From NCBI GenBank assembly GCA_937893485.1, contig CALBJL010000055.1, positions 1 through 8,831 of the forward strand: a DNA stretch of 8,831 bases. Reading direction: 5' to 3'. The position numbers were made by a program, and so were the translations under genes. Each line of letters starts with the position of its first letter. Position 1 is the first letter of the stretch. The notes below the pieces were generated by a model. That model saw only the letters and a list, made by a program, of their open reading frames with translations, made no database searches and was not told where the DNA came from. Shown piece after piece: positions 1 to 6,783 of the stretch. The DNA is from an uncultured bacterium (lineage in GTDB: Bacteria > Bacillota > Clostridia > Lachnospirales > Lachnospiraceae).

Positions 1-1
1 T

Positions 2-3000
2 ACACAATTCGGGGAACTGGAACAGACCAGACAGCAGATCGACCGCGTGCTGCAGCAGGATGTGCGTGTGGCGGCGAATTTGCAGAGCGTAGAGCAGGAC
101 AGACAGCAGTTTTACAGCATTGAGCAGACAAAAAGCGATCAGAGGCTGATCGATCAGGCATTGGCGGATGCCGGTCAGCTCAAGCTGACGAATCAGGAGC
201 AGTATCGCCTTCGTGCGATTCAGGGCAGAAATATTTCGCATTTATTGTTAAACCAGAATCAGTTTTCGACGGACAGTCCTGAGATGGCGATGGTAAAGAC
301 CGATGTCGGCGCACTCGAGCAGATGCTCGGCAGTGCGTGGGATGCAGAGAACGCGCTGGATGGCATCGTAGAGCTGGAGAGCGCCTATCAGGTGGCGATC
401 GCCTCGTGCAAAAACTATTGCAGCCGCAAAAATCCGACGTTTCGCAGCGGCAAGGAGCGCAAGCAGATGGTCGAGGAGACTCTGCAGCATCTGCAGGCAG
501 AGGCACAGCAGATCCATGCGGCGCGGGCGATGGCTGAGCGGGGAGAGCTGCCGCAGGAGGTGACGAGCCGGAGGGATCTGCTCGTTGCGGCATCGCAGTA
601 TACTGCCGGACAGCGGACAAAGGAGCCGGTGAGCGGGATTGCGGCGCTTACCTATGCGGATTTTGCGTCGATGCTTGGCACACATAACCGCGGTCAGATC
701 TCGTTTTCCGGAAATGGTCTGCAAATGATCAACAACGGCGTATTTTCTTCCGCAGAGGGAACGGTATCCGCCGAGAACTTTGAGGTGCGCACGCAGTTGT
801 ATGTTGCGGCAATGCAGAAGATGGGCGAACAGATGACGCCGGAGTTTGCCATGCACTTACAGCAGATGCTGGGACTGGATACAGAGCTGCGGGAGTCTAA
901 GCCGTTGTCCAGAAAAGAATTGTATGAGGTGATTACAGAGGTCAACCTGCAGTCCTCACAGGTCGCACAGACCTTAAAAGAAGGGGAACAGGCGCCACAG
1001 AGCAGACGGGTGATGGCAGAAAAGGTCACACAGCTGATCGGCGGCTCGCTCGGCGACTGGGATGTGGCGTATACACCCCGGCAGGTCGAGCAGGAGATGA
1101 AAGCGCAGATCACCGGTATGTTAAAGAATGCCGCAAAGTGGGGCATACAGGTACCGAAGCTGTCCAGACATCAGATGGATGTGCTCGTAAAGGGCAATCT
1201 GCCCCTGCTGCGTGATCAGTTGTTTGCGTCCCTGAATGCGGTGTACGATATGCGCTGCCGTATGAATGCAGACGGCGATGTGGATGTCAATGAGGTAGCC
1301 GCCAATGACGTACTGATTTTCCAGATGCTCGTCTATGAAATATCAAAAATAACGGCAGAGACTGCTGAGGAACGAAAGATCGCAGAGCACGAGCAGAAGG
1401 CATATATGACCGGCATGGCGTTCGTGCTGAGCGATCAGGAGGAGCTCGGCAGGGATTTTGAGCAGTCGCGGGTCGGTGATCTGGCAGTCGGCGGCTCGGC
1501 GGGTCTTGCGCAGGCAGTGGATGAACGGCTGCCGGAGTGCGAGGCATGGCGGCAGAACCGCAGCCGGATGAAGCGCGGTTATGACGGGCTGGTCAGTCTG
1601 TGCGACCGCTTACAGACGCTGACACAGCTTCAGGAGCGTGCATTGTATGAGGATCTGACGGATGCACAGCGTGCGAACATGCAGCAGCTCGCAGCGCAGA
1701 TCCAGAATATGTTACAGTCACAGTCGGACGGCTCTGCCAATCCGCTTGCGGGTGACATGGAGTTCGTTGCGCAGGAATTAAAGGGCAGCCGTTTTGCGGT
1801 GGGTTTTGCCACGGCAAAGGCGCGCGTGCTTGAGCAGGGCTTCTCGTTTGAGGAGGCGGCAGGACATATTACGGCACAGGTGCGCTCACTGCAGAGGCAG
1901 AGACCGCAAAGCCGGCCTGAGCCGAAAGCGCAGATGAGTGAGACGGTGCAGCGGGCAAAGGAACTCGGCAGCGGGATGAGTGCGGATGCAAAACAGGTGT
2001 TAAACGTACTGCTGTTACAGAAGCAGGCATCCGAACTGGCAGAGACGGGCGGAGAAGATACCGCAAATCAGCTGGCAGATCTGCATCGCGCACTGCGGCG
2101 GTTTTCAGCGGGTGTCCCGCATGCGGAGCGCGTGAATGTCGCAGGCACGACGGTGCAGCTCATGCAGAGCCAGAGCGGTGTGCTGTCCATGGTGCTGGAG
2201 CGGCGCACGATCATGCTGCCCTATACCGCAGCCATGCTGGCAGAGCGTATGGAAACCGACATGATGACGAATGAGTCATTGTATGAAAAGAAAGATATTG
2301 CGGATATTCTGCGCGCGCAGCGCACGGATAATGGGAGCGGCGGAGATATGGTGCGTGTGCGCAACCTGTGCCTGAAGCTGCTGCAGAGCAGAACCGGTCA
2401 GCCGTCGGCATTTTTCAATAATATTTCCGACCGCAGATTAAAGGATTACGCACTGTTTTTAGTAGAGGGCGTGACGACTGCCGAGGCGGTCATCGCCGAT
2501 GTCAATAAATTGGAAAATTCGGCGCTCATCAACGGCGAGGAGGCGCTGGCACTGCTCAAGAAGTCGCAGCAGGTACGCGCGGAAGAAATGCACGTGGAGA
2601 TCACCCGCCGCGAGCGTGTGCAGGAGGATGAGGGCGCGGACTGGCAGGAGAACGAGAGCAAGGTAAAAAATCTGCTCTCAGACCTGTTCTTTTCCACGCA
2701 GACATGGGAGCTGGACGAGAACGAGCGCAGTACGATGGAGAAACTGCGTGAGGCAGAACAGGCAGGCAATGCCGCGCAGATCGAGGAGCTTCGCCGGACA
2801 CAGTCGGCAGAGCGGATGCGCAGGGTGGTTTTAAACCACACGGATGCGCTGTATTACGTCGTGAAGGATCCACAGCTTTTGAACGGCATGCTGGATAAAC
2901 TGCCGTTTCCGGCGGATGAGGCCAGCGAGACCGGACAACAGGCGGGCATGAAACAGCAGATTCAGGCGGCGGTTCACCAGATGCTTGATATGCCGCAGCT

Positions 3001-5545
3001 CGTACAGCTTCGGGAGATGGCGAACGGACCGCTTGAGCCGCTGGCCAAGCTCGGTTTTCAGAAGGCGCTCGGCGTTGCACTGTATCACCCCGATGCGATG
3101 GCAAGGCTGGCGGAGCTGGATACACAGATCAGCCAGGCGGTTGAACAGAGCATGAATAGCATCCAACAGATGATCAATACTTCCGTGTCTGCCGTATTCC
3201 GACCGGAGGAGCAGGATGCGGAAGGTGCACAGACGGGTGTCCGCCGCGAAAATTACGGCGACACACAGGAAGAAAAGAAAAGATGGCAGAAGGATTCTGC
3301 GGAGGAGCTGAACCGGCTGCTGCGGCAGGCGGCGAGCGGAGAGCGCGGACAGGGTCTGTTTACAAAAAATGTATTCCAGAATTATTTTCAAGGTGTTTCG
3401 CGCATGGATCAGCGCGCAATGCTTGCATCTGCGCTGCGCGGTGCCAAGCCGTTTGAGGAGCCTGCACCGGATGTATCGCAGGAGGAAGTGCAGGCACACC
3501 AGAAAAAAGTCATGGGCAATTACCTGGGCGGTGTGTTAAAGGGAGCGGGACCGCTGTTGCAGAAGATGCTGCAGGGTATGCCGCTGGATTCCATGCCGGA
3601 AGAATTAAAAAGTGCTTTGAAGGATATGCGTTCCAACCTCGCACCGATTCCGGAGGAGCTCGTGCGTGCACAGCTGCGCGGCATGATCGAGCGCTCACAG
3701 GGCAAGGTGACGGATATCAAGGTAGAGCGTGCACTCGGCGCGGCATCGGTCGGGCAGGCATTCTTATGCAAATTTAAAGGACCGGATCTGCCGGAGGAAG
3801 GACAGGATGTTGTTGTAAAGCTGCTGCGTCCCAATGTGCGCAACCATATGATGCGCGAGAAGGACATCATGCTCCGGTGTGCGAAAATGACCGATCATCC
3901 GGACGGTACGGATATGGATGAGATCGGCGGTATGGAGGCGACCTACCGCGGGCAGCTTTTGCGTATTGAGGAGGAGCTGGATCTGACGATTGAGGCACAG
4001 AATGTAGAGCGAGGCAGGCTCTACGATGAAGGTGTGCAGACGGTTCAGGCGATGAAGGTGAATCCGCTTGTAGAGCCGACCGTCAATGCGATGGTGCTCG
4101 AGAAAGCGCCCGGTACGACGCTGGATAAATATATGGATGAGACACGCAGCGAATACCGCGAAGAGATAGCCACCATGTACGAGGATCAGGTGGAAAGGCT
4201 TGCCGATATGGACGTGGATGCGGCGGTTCATATACGCAGCGGGGCAGATTTTGCGAAAACCTATACGAAGCTCACGCAGATGTATGACAAGCTTGTCAAA
4301 CGGCAGAAGTATCTGACGACACTGGCGAACAAGTGGGTGACGGAGGGTGTGTTTGGCAGAGGCTTTTACCATGGTGACCTGCATGCGGGCAATATCATGG
4401 TAGACGATGAGCGGATGACGATCATCGATTTCGGTAACGCGACCAAGCTCGATGAGGTACAGCAGTCACATGTCGTGAAAATGATGCTGGCAGCCGGATA
4501 CGGCATGATGGATGATTTCCGTCACAGCTTCCATATGCTGCTGCAGAATACGCCGGAAGAAAAATATCAGGAAAAACGCGAGGCGCTCGGAGCGATGATC
4601 GAGGAGGTCTTCCAGATGGGCACCACACAGGATACGGGTGCGCGTATTGCCGTCGTGCTGTTAAAGGCACAGGAGCTCGGACTTGAGCTGCCGCCTGCAA
4701 TCGCGAATTTCTCACAGAGCCAGATCCGCTTACAGCAGACGATCGAGGAAATGAATACGATGATTGAGACGCTCCAGCGGGAAATTGTGCGGCTCGCAGA
4801 CGGTCGTATGCAAGGCGGTGATCAGGGTGATCTGGTGACGTTGATGCTCATAACACGCCGCCGGGATGAAATGTATAAAGAGATCAAAAGGGATATGCCG
4901 CTGGATATCAGTCATGATGCCTTCATAAATGTGATTCGTGAAACAAAGACGGAGGAGGAACGGCATGCCTTTGAACAAAACTATATTGATGGAATAGAGA
5001 CGGAAGAATCGGCGGAAGCCATTCAGTCGCTGCGTGTCCAGCTGCATGCCATTTGGGAAAAGCAGGATGATCCTGACAGCTCCGGGGAGGAACTTGTGCG
5101 TCAGGAAGATGCATTCCATGAAAATTACATGAAACAATATATTGTTCATGCAGACCAGAAACTGATGATTTATAAATCCGTACAGCCGATACTCGAGACA
5201 TCCGGTGCGGAGCTTCTGCTGGGATCGCTTCTGCAGGATGCTTCCTATAAGGGAAAGGAGCTGCGCGAGGCATATCAGGCATTTTGTCAGGCACAGGCGC
5301 AGCAGTCTCCCGATCTGGAAGAGAAAAAGACTGCGTTTGTGAGCCAGTATTTACAGATACAGTCACACCGGATGACTGCGTTTAAGGAAGCAGTGGATCA
5401 GCCGGTTACGAGCATGGAAAAGCCGGAGACATTTTTCAGTGTAATGTCGGATGTAATCATGACAAATAAGAAGGCGGCACTGGACCGGTTAGGTTTCCTG
5501 TATTCCATGAAGGTGTTGTTTAAGCAGCAGGGAGATGACGAATGA
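2..5545 (+). CDS. Giant helical protein with internal ABC1/UbiB-like kinase domain (5' partial)
   Basis: The frame is open from the first complete codon at position 2, with no start or RBS near the in-frame GTG at 47, so the gene begins upstream. Residue numbers count from codon 2; 1,847 residues are visible. Residues 1 to about 1150 are predicted mostly alpha-helical, rich in Gln, Glu and Ala, with no hydrophobic span long enough for a membrane helix. One recognisable patch has C136, Y139 and C140 followed by KNP and GKERKQ. Residues about 1165-1600 are an ABC1/UbiB (AarF/COQ8) protein-kinase-like domain, described separately. The remaining tail is helical and charged. Canonical UbiB proteins are about 500-560 aa and usually end in membrane helices; this one is over three times longer and looks soluble. 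The stop overlaps the next gene's start by ATGA, implying translational coupling. ATP binding is plausible, but the substrate is unknown. A ubiquinone role is unlikely in an anaerobic Clostridia-type host. A secreted effector or cargo is possible but unproven. The kinase call is firm; the whole-protein role is open. Confidence 0.9.
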   Translation, partial: TQFGELEQTRQQIDRVLQQDVRVAANLQSVEQDRQQFYSIEQTKSDQRLIDQALADAGQLKLTNQEQYRLRAIQGRNISHLLLNQNQFSTDSPEMAMVKTDVGALEQMLGSAWDAENALDGIVELESAYQVAIASCKNYCSRKNPTFRSGKERKQMVEETLQHLQAEAQQIHAARAMAERGELPQEVTSRRDLLVAASQYTAGQRTKEPVSGIAALTYADFASMLGTHNRGQISFSGNGLQMINNGVFSSAEGTVSAENFEVRTQLYVAAMQKMGEQMTPEFAMHLQQMLGLDTELRESKPLSRKELYEVITEVNLQSSQVAQTLKEGEQAPQSRRVMAEKVTQLIGGSLGDWDVAYTPRQVEQEMKAQITGMLKNAAKWGIQVPKLSRHQMDVLVKGNLPLLRDQLFASLNAVYDMRCRMNADGDVDVNEVAANDVLIFQMLVYEISKITAETAEERKIAEHEQKAYMTGMAFVLSDQEELGRDFEQSRVGDLAVGGSAGLAQAVDERLPECEAWRQNRSRMKRGYDGLVSLCDRLQTLTQLQERALYEDLTDAQRANMQQLAAQIQNMLQSQSDGSANPLAGDMEFVAQELKGSRFAVGFATAKARVLEQGFSFEEAAGHITAQVRSLQRQRPQSRPEPKAQMSETVQRAKELGSGMSADAKQVLNVLLLQKQASELAETGGEDTANQLADLHRALRRFSAGVPHAERVNVAGTTVQLMQSQSGVLSMVLERRTIMLPYTAAMLAERMETDMMTNESLYEKKDIADILRAQRTDNGSGGDMVRVRNLCLKLLQSRTGQPSAFFNNISDRRLKDYALFLVEGVTTAEAVIADVNKLENSALINGEEALALLKKSQQVRAEEMHVEITRRERVQEDEGADWQENESKVKNLLSDLFFSTQTWELDENERSTMEKLREAEQAGNAAQIEELRRTQSAERMRRVVLNHTDALYYVVKDPQLLNGMLDKLPFPADEASETGQQAGMKQQIQAAVHQMLDMPQLVQLREMANGPLEPLAKLGFQKALGVALYHPDAMARLAELDTQISQAVEQSMNSIQQMINTSVSAVFRPEEQDAEGAQTGVRRENYGDTQEEKKRWQKDSAEELNRLLRQAASGERGQGLFTKNVFQNYFQGVSRMDQRAMLASALRGAKPFEEPAPDVSQEEVQAHQKKVMGNYLGGVLKGAGPLLQKMLQGMPLDSMPEELKSALKDMRSNLAPIPEELVRAQLRGMIERSQGKVTDIKVERALGAASVGQAFLCKFKGPDLPEEGQDVVVKLLRPNVRNHMMREKDIMLRCAKMTDHPDGTDMDEIGGMEATYRGQLLRIEEELDLTIEAQNVERGRLYDEGVQTVQAMKVNPLVEPTVNAMVLEKAPGTTLDKYMDETRSEYREEIATMYEDQVERLADMDVDAAVHIRSGADFAKTYTKLTQMYDKLVKRQKYLTTLANKWVTEGVFGRGFYHGDLHAGNIMVDDERMTIIDFGNATKLDEVQQSHVVKMMLAAGYGMMDDFRHSFHMLLQNTPEEKYQEKREALGAMIEEVFQMGTTQDTGARIAVVLLKAQELGLELPPAIANFSQSQIRLQQTIEEMNTMIETLQREIVRLADGRMQGGDQGDLVTLMLITRRRDEMYKEIKRDMPLDISHDAFINVIRETKTEEERHAFEQNYIDGIETEESAEAIQSLRVQLHAIWEKQDDPDSSGEELVRQEDAFHENYMKQYIVHADQKLMIYKSVQPILETSGAELLLGSLLQDASYKGKELREAYQAFCQAQAQQSPDLEEKKTAFVSQYLQIQSHRMTAFKEAVDQPVTSMEKPETFFSVMSDVIMTNKKAALDRLGFLYSMKVLFKQQGDDE
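3494..4801 (+). other. ABC1/UbiB-family kinase-like domain within the giant protein
   Basis: The family landmarks appear in order. An N-terminal extension resembles the KxGQ region but reads K1188-M-L-Q1191. The Ala-rich nucleotide loop is GAASVGQ (residues 1246-1252; nt 3737-3757), close to the family's AAASIGQ. The beta-3 lysine is K1273 in VVVKLLRP. The family motif ELD...EA.N is present at E1325-L-D1327 and E1331-A-Q-N1334. A hinge-like EKAPGTTL lies around G1371. The catalytic loop is HGDLHAGN (residues 1457-1464, nt 4370-4393) with D1459 and N1464. The metal-binding motif is IDFGN with D1476 (nt 4427-4429). A C-lobe segment ELGLELPP near nt 4673-4698 matches the typical end of the family fold. 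All residues needed for ATP and metal binding are present. What departs from the family is the glycine missing from KxGQ and a longer segment (about 85 residues) between the hinge region and the catalytic loop. The boundaries are approximate. Confidence 0.9.
5529..5545 (+). promoter_or_regulatory. RBS and ATGA stop/start overlap coupling the first two genes
   Basis: AGGGAG at 5529-5534 lies seven bases before ATG 5542, inside the 3' end of the giant gene. The ATG overlaps that gene's TGA (5543-5545) as ATGA. This fixes the acetyltransferase start and suggests termination-reinitiation, so the two products are probably made in linked amounts. Confidence 0.85.
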
Positions 5546-6516
5546 GAATTACACGTTTAGAAAGAGATCAAAGGGGATTCGTGCTGGATTTAGATCCGCT
5601 GATGATGCTGGACCGGCTGGAATTTCCCAATGCGTTTGCACTGCTTGCCATCGAATCGGATGCGCAGACAAAAGACGATCTTCCGGCAGGGCTTTTGATC
5701 GCCTCGGTGCAGGCGGAGCTGCTGGTCATCGACTGGCTGTACGTCGCGGCGGCGCATCGGATGCAGGGGATCGGAGAACAACTGCTGGTCGCGGCATTTG
5801 AATATGCGGCGCAGAAGGGTATCGTGCGGCTGGGTGCCTACATCAATGACGAATACGGCCGCAGCGATATCTGTGCGGGACAAGAGCATTTTTTCAGGGA
5901 ACGGCTGTTCCGCGAAAAACAGCCGCTTGGCGGTGAATGGCTGACCGACCTGCAGACACTGGCGATGCAGCCGGGGCTTCGAACCAAAGCGCAGACGACG
6001 GCACAGACCGGCACTTTCCGCAATCTGAGTGTCACGCAGGCGGGGGATGTCATTGCACAGCTCCTGCGGATGGAACAATGTGACACACTGTATCCGATGC
6101 GCGCACAGGAACGCTATTTTGATCCGGATGCGAGTGTTGTGCTGTCTGATCAGGGAAAGCTGTGCGGCGGGCTGCTGATCCAGTGTGTCGTGCGAGACAC
6201 CCCGCGGATCAAGGGCGGGATGATCGTCCGGTCGAGGGAAAATATTCTCTATCCGGTGTTGTGCTGTGCACCGTCGGATGCGGATGCACGTGTGCTGGCG
6301 GCAGAGGCACTCAAAGCGGCAGCGCTGAAATACGGGACTGATACGCAGGTGCATGTGATTTTAAAAAGCGACCGGTACGCGGGCGTGATGGATGATGCAT
6401 GGAACCGGATGCGTGTGAATAACCGGCTGCTGACCGCGCGCGTGGAGGATTACCGCAGCGCAAAGGAGCGCGATGACCGGATGCTCGGAACACGCAGATT
6501 ACTGCAGCTTGGATAG
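5542..6516 (+). CDS. GNAT-family N-acetyltransferase, probably with a second degenerate GNAT-like half
   Basis: This is a 324-aa protein with no signal peptide or membrane segment, so cytoplasmic. Residues about 1-130 fit the GNAT fold: a beta strand LLVIDWLYV (60-68), then HRMQGIGEQLL, whose R73-M-Q-G-I-G78 matches the acetyl-CoA pyrophosphate-binding consensus R/Q-x-x-G-x-G/A, then a helix and the strand IVRLGAYI (94-101). Residues about 158-300 repeat a similar pattern: a strand and turn VVLSDQGKLCGGLLIQCVV, the strand ENILYPVLCCAP, and a long helix AEALKAAALKYG. They lack a clear second R/Q-x-x-G-x-G, so I read them as a possible second, non-binding GNAT half. The total length fits tandem GNAT proteins better than the usual 150-180 aa single domain. 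The family transfers acetyl from acetyl-CoA to an amine; the substrate cannot be told. Translational coupling to the kinase-bearing gene suggests that it acts on, or together with, that protein (inference). The start is set by the RBS at 5529-5534. Confidence 0.85.
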   Translation: MRITRLERDQRGFVLDLDPLMMLDRLEFPNAFALLAIESDAQTKDDLPAGLLIASVQAELLVIDWLYVAAAHRMQGIGEQLLVAAFEYAAQKGIVRLGAYINDEYGRSDICAGQEHFFRERLFREKQPLGGEWLTDLQTLAMQPGLRTKAQTTAQTGTFRNLSVTQAGDVIAQLLRMEQCDTLYPMRAQERYFDPDASVVLSDQGKLCGGLLIQCVVRDTPRIKGGMIVRSRENILYPVLCCAPSDADARVLAAEALKAAALKYGTDTQVHVILKSDRYAGVMDDAWNRMRVNNRLLTARVEDYRSAKERDDRMLGTRRLLQLG

Positions 6517-6537
6517 CCGCAGAAAAAAATGTCAAAA

Positions 6538-6567
6538 ACAGACGAAATGTGTCCAACTTTTGTCTGT
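6538..6567 (+). terminator. 10-bp hairpin downstream of the acetyltransferase gene: weak terminator or operator
   Basis: ACAGACGAAA (6538-6547) pairs with TTTTGTCTGT (6558-6567) over ten pairs, one of them G-U, around a 10-nt loop. It lies 22 bases after the stop codon, has an A-rich run upstream and is followed by ATTTATT rather than a clean U-tract. It could end the upstream unit as a weak, possibly bidirectional terminator. It also sits 10 bases before the -10 box and covers the expected -35 position, so it could equally be an operator. The stem itself is seen; the role is inferred. Confidence 0.45.
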
Positions 6568-6590
6568 ATTTATTCAGTATAATGTTCACA
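6554..6590 (+). promoter_or_regulatory. Candidate sigma-A-type promoter with perfect -10 box
   Basis: TATAAT at 6578-6583 is a full consensus -10 box in non-coding DNA, with an expected transcript start near 6590. No good TTGACA-like -35 is found at 16-18 bases (the candidates around 6554-6560 read CAACTT or AACTTT), and there is no TG extended -10. The promoter may therefore be weak alone or need an activator, consistent with the inverted repeat just upstream. It would drive the 601-aa gene and the partial gene after it, through a leader of about 190 bases. Confidence 0.5.
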
Positions 6591-6618
6591 TAGGATCAAG
6601 AGAAGTATGTTCAAGGGG

Positions 6619-6689
6619 CAGGCTGCCGGATGAACAGCAATCTGTTTGGCAGAGACAGATAAAAATACTCATATGTGTCCGGCAGCCTG
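6619..6689. repeat. Perfect 12-bp inverted repeat with 47-nt internal segment
   Basis: CAGGCTGCCGGA at 6619-6630 is the exact reverse complement of TCCGGCAGCCTG at 6678-6689, extendable by one G-U pair (6618-6690). The arms are GC-rich inside an AT-richer leader, which favours a real long-range RNA stem. The enclosed 47 bases hold smaller alternative hairpins. No target-site duplication or mobile-element gene is attached. Confidence 0.8.
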
Positions 6690-6691
6690 TA

Positions 6692-6719
6692 TAAGCTATT
6701 AGGGGCGGGAGATGGCTTA
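6692..6719 (+). promoter_or_regulatory. Stem-loop displaying a Shine-Dalgarno-like purine loop
   Basis: TAAGCTATT (6692-6700) can pair with GATGGCTTA (6711-6719) over nine pairs, two of them G-U, leaving AGGGGCGGGA as the loop. The segment CGCTTTTATTAG follows, so a weak terminator reading is possible, but the stem is AT-rich and the T-run is only four. The loop-side sequence GGCGGGAGA (6704-6712) recurs exactly at the true ribosome binding site (6766-6774). Confidence 0.35.
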
Positions 6720-6765
6720 ACGCTTTTATTAGTATGTGAGGCAATACGAACAATATATCACCAGA

Positions 6766-6783
6766 GGCGGGAGAACAGACATG
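6766..6783 (+). promoter_or_regulatory. RBS that sets the start of the 601-aa gene
   Basis: GGCGGGAG at 6766-6773 places GGGAG seven bases before ATG 6781. The in-frame GTG at 6736 has no comparable purine box, and the 15 residues it would add do not resemble the conserved N-terminus. The protein therefore starts with MNNNQLYPFERNRYYSGK at 6781. Confidence 0.85.

Larger units (their letters stand above)
6590..6780 (+). promoter_or_regulatory. Structured 5' leader of the 601-aa gene, candidate attenuator or riboswitch
   Basis: About 190 bases without a credible gene separate the -10 box from the start codon. Several pairings can be seen, some mutually exclusive. One is a perfect 12-bp long-range stem (6619-6630 with 6678-6689). 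Another is a local hairpin, TGTTCA (6608-6613) with TGAACA (6631-6636) enclosing GGCA/TGCC (6617-6620 with 6624-6627), which uses the left arm of the long stem. There are also competing AACAG/CTGTT (6633-6637, 6642-6646) and ATCTGT/ACAGAT (6640-6645, 6655-6660) hairpins. A 9-bp stem follows at 6692-6719. I could not match it to the conserved cores I know for purine, SAM, FMN, cobalamin, c-di-GMP-I, ZTP or preQ1 riboswitches. The pairings are seen; regulation is inferred. Confidence 0.5.

Noticed and set aside
47..49. GTG at 47 as the start of the giant gene
   Set aside because: The same frame is open back to position 2, the upstream codons read as normal coding sequence and no ribosome binding site precedes it. 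The gene enters from outside the window.
2601..3499. Long minus-strand open frames opposite the giant gene
   Set aside because: They are Arg/Pro/His/Ser-rich mirror frames without ribosome binding sites or recognisable domains. Similar shadows occur along the entire gene.
3494..4801. Assigning ubiB, aarF or another coenzyme Q gene symbol
   Set aside because: Only the domain is shared. The length, architecture, lack of membrane helices, neighbours and altered KxGQ all argue against the biosynthetic role.
5535..5801. An 88-codon frame overlapping the start of the acetyltransferase gene
   Set aside because: It is an alternate frame of the real gene, with a Gly/Arg/Ala-rich translation of the kind out-of-frame GC-rich coding DNA gives.
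6619..6689. Inverted repeat as the ends of a small insertion element or as a CRISPR unit
   Set aside because: There is no flanking duplication, no transposase and only 47 bases between the arms. No repeated spacer pattern exists anywhere in the window.
6473..6694. A 73-codon + strand frame starting inside the acetyltransferase gene
   Set aside because: AAAGGAG lies four bases before its ATG, but the frame runs through the hairpin, the -10 box and the inverted repeat, has odd composition and resembles no protein. It is judged a chance opening.
6736..6738. GTG at 6736 as the start of the 601-aa gene
   Set aside because: It lacks a good RBS, whereas ATG 6781 has GGGAG at seven bases and begins the recognisable N-terminus.
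6590..6780. Known riboswitch class in the leader
   Set aside because: I compared remembered consensus cores (purine, SAM, FMN, cobalamin, c-di-GMP-I, ZTP, preQ1) by eye and found none. It is kept only as an unclassified structured leader.
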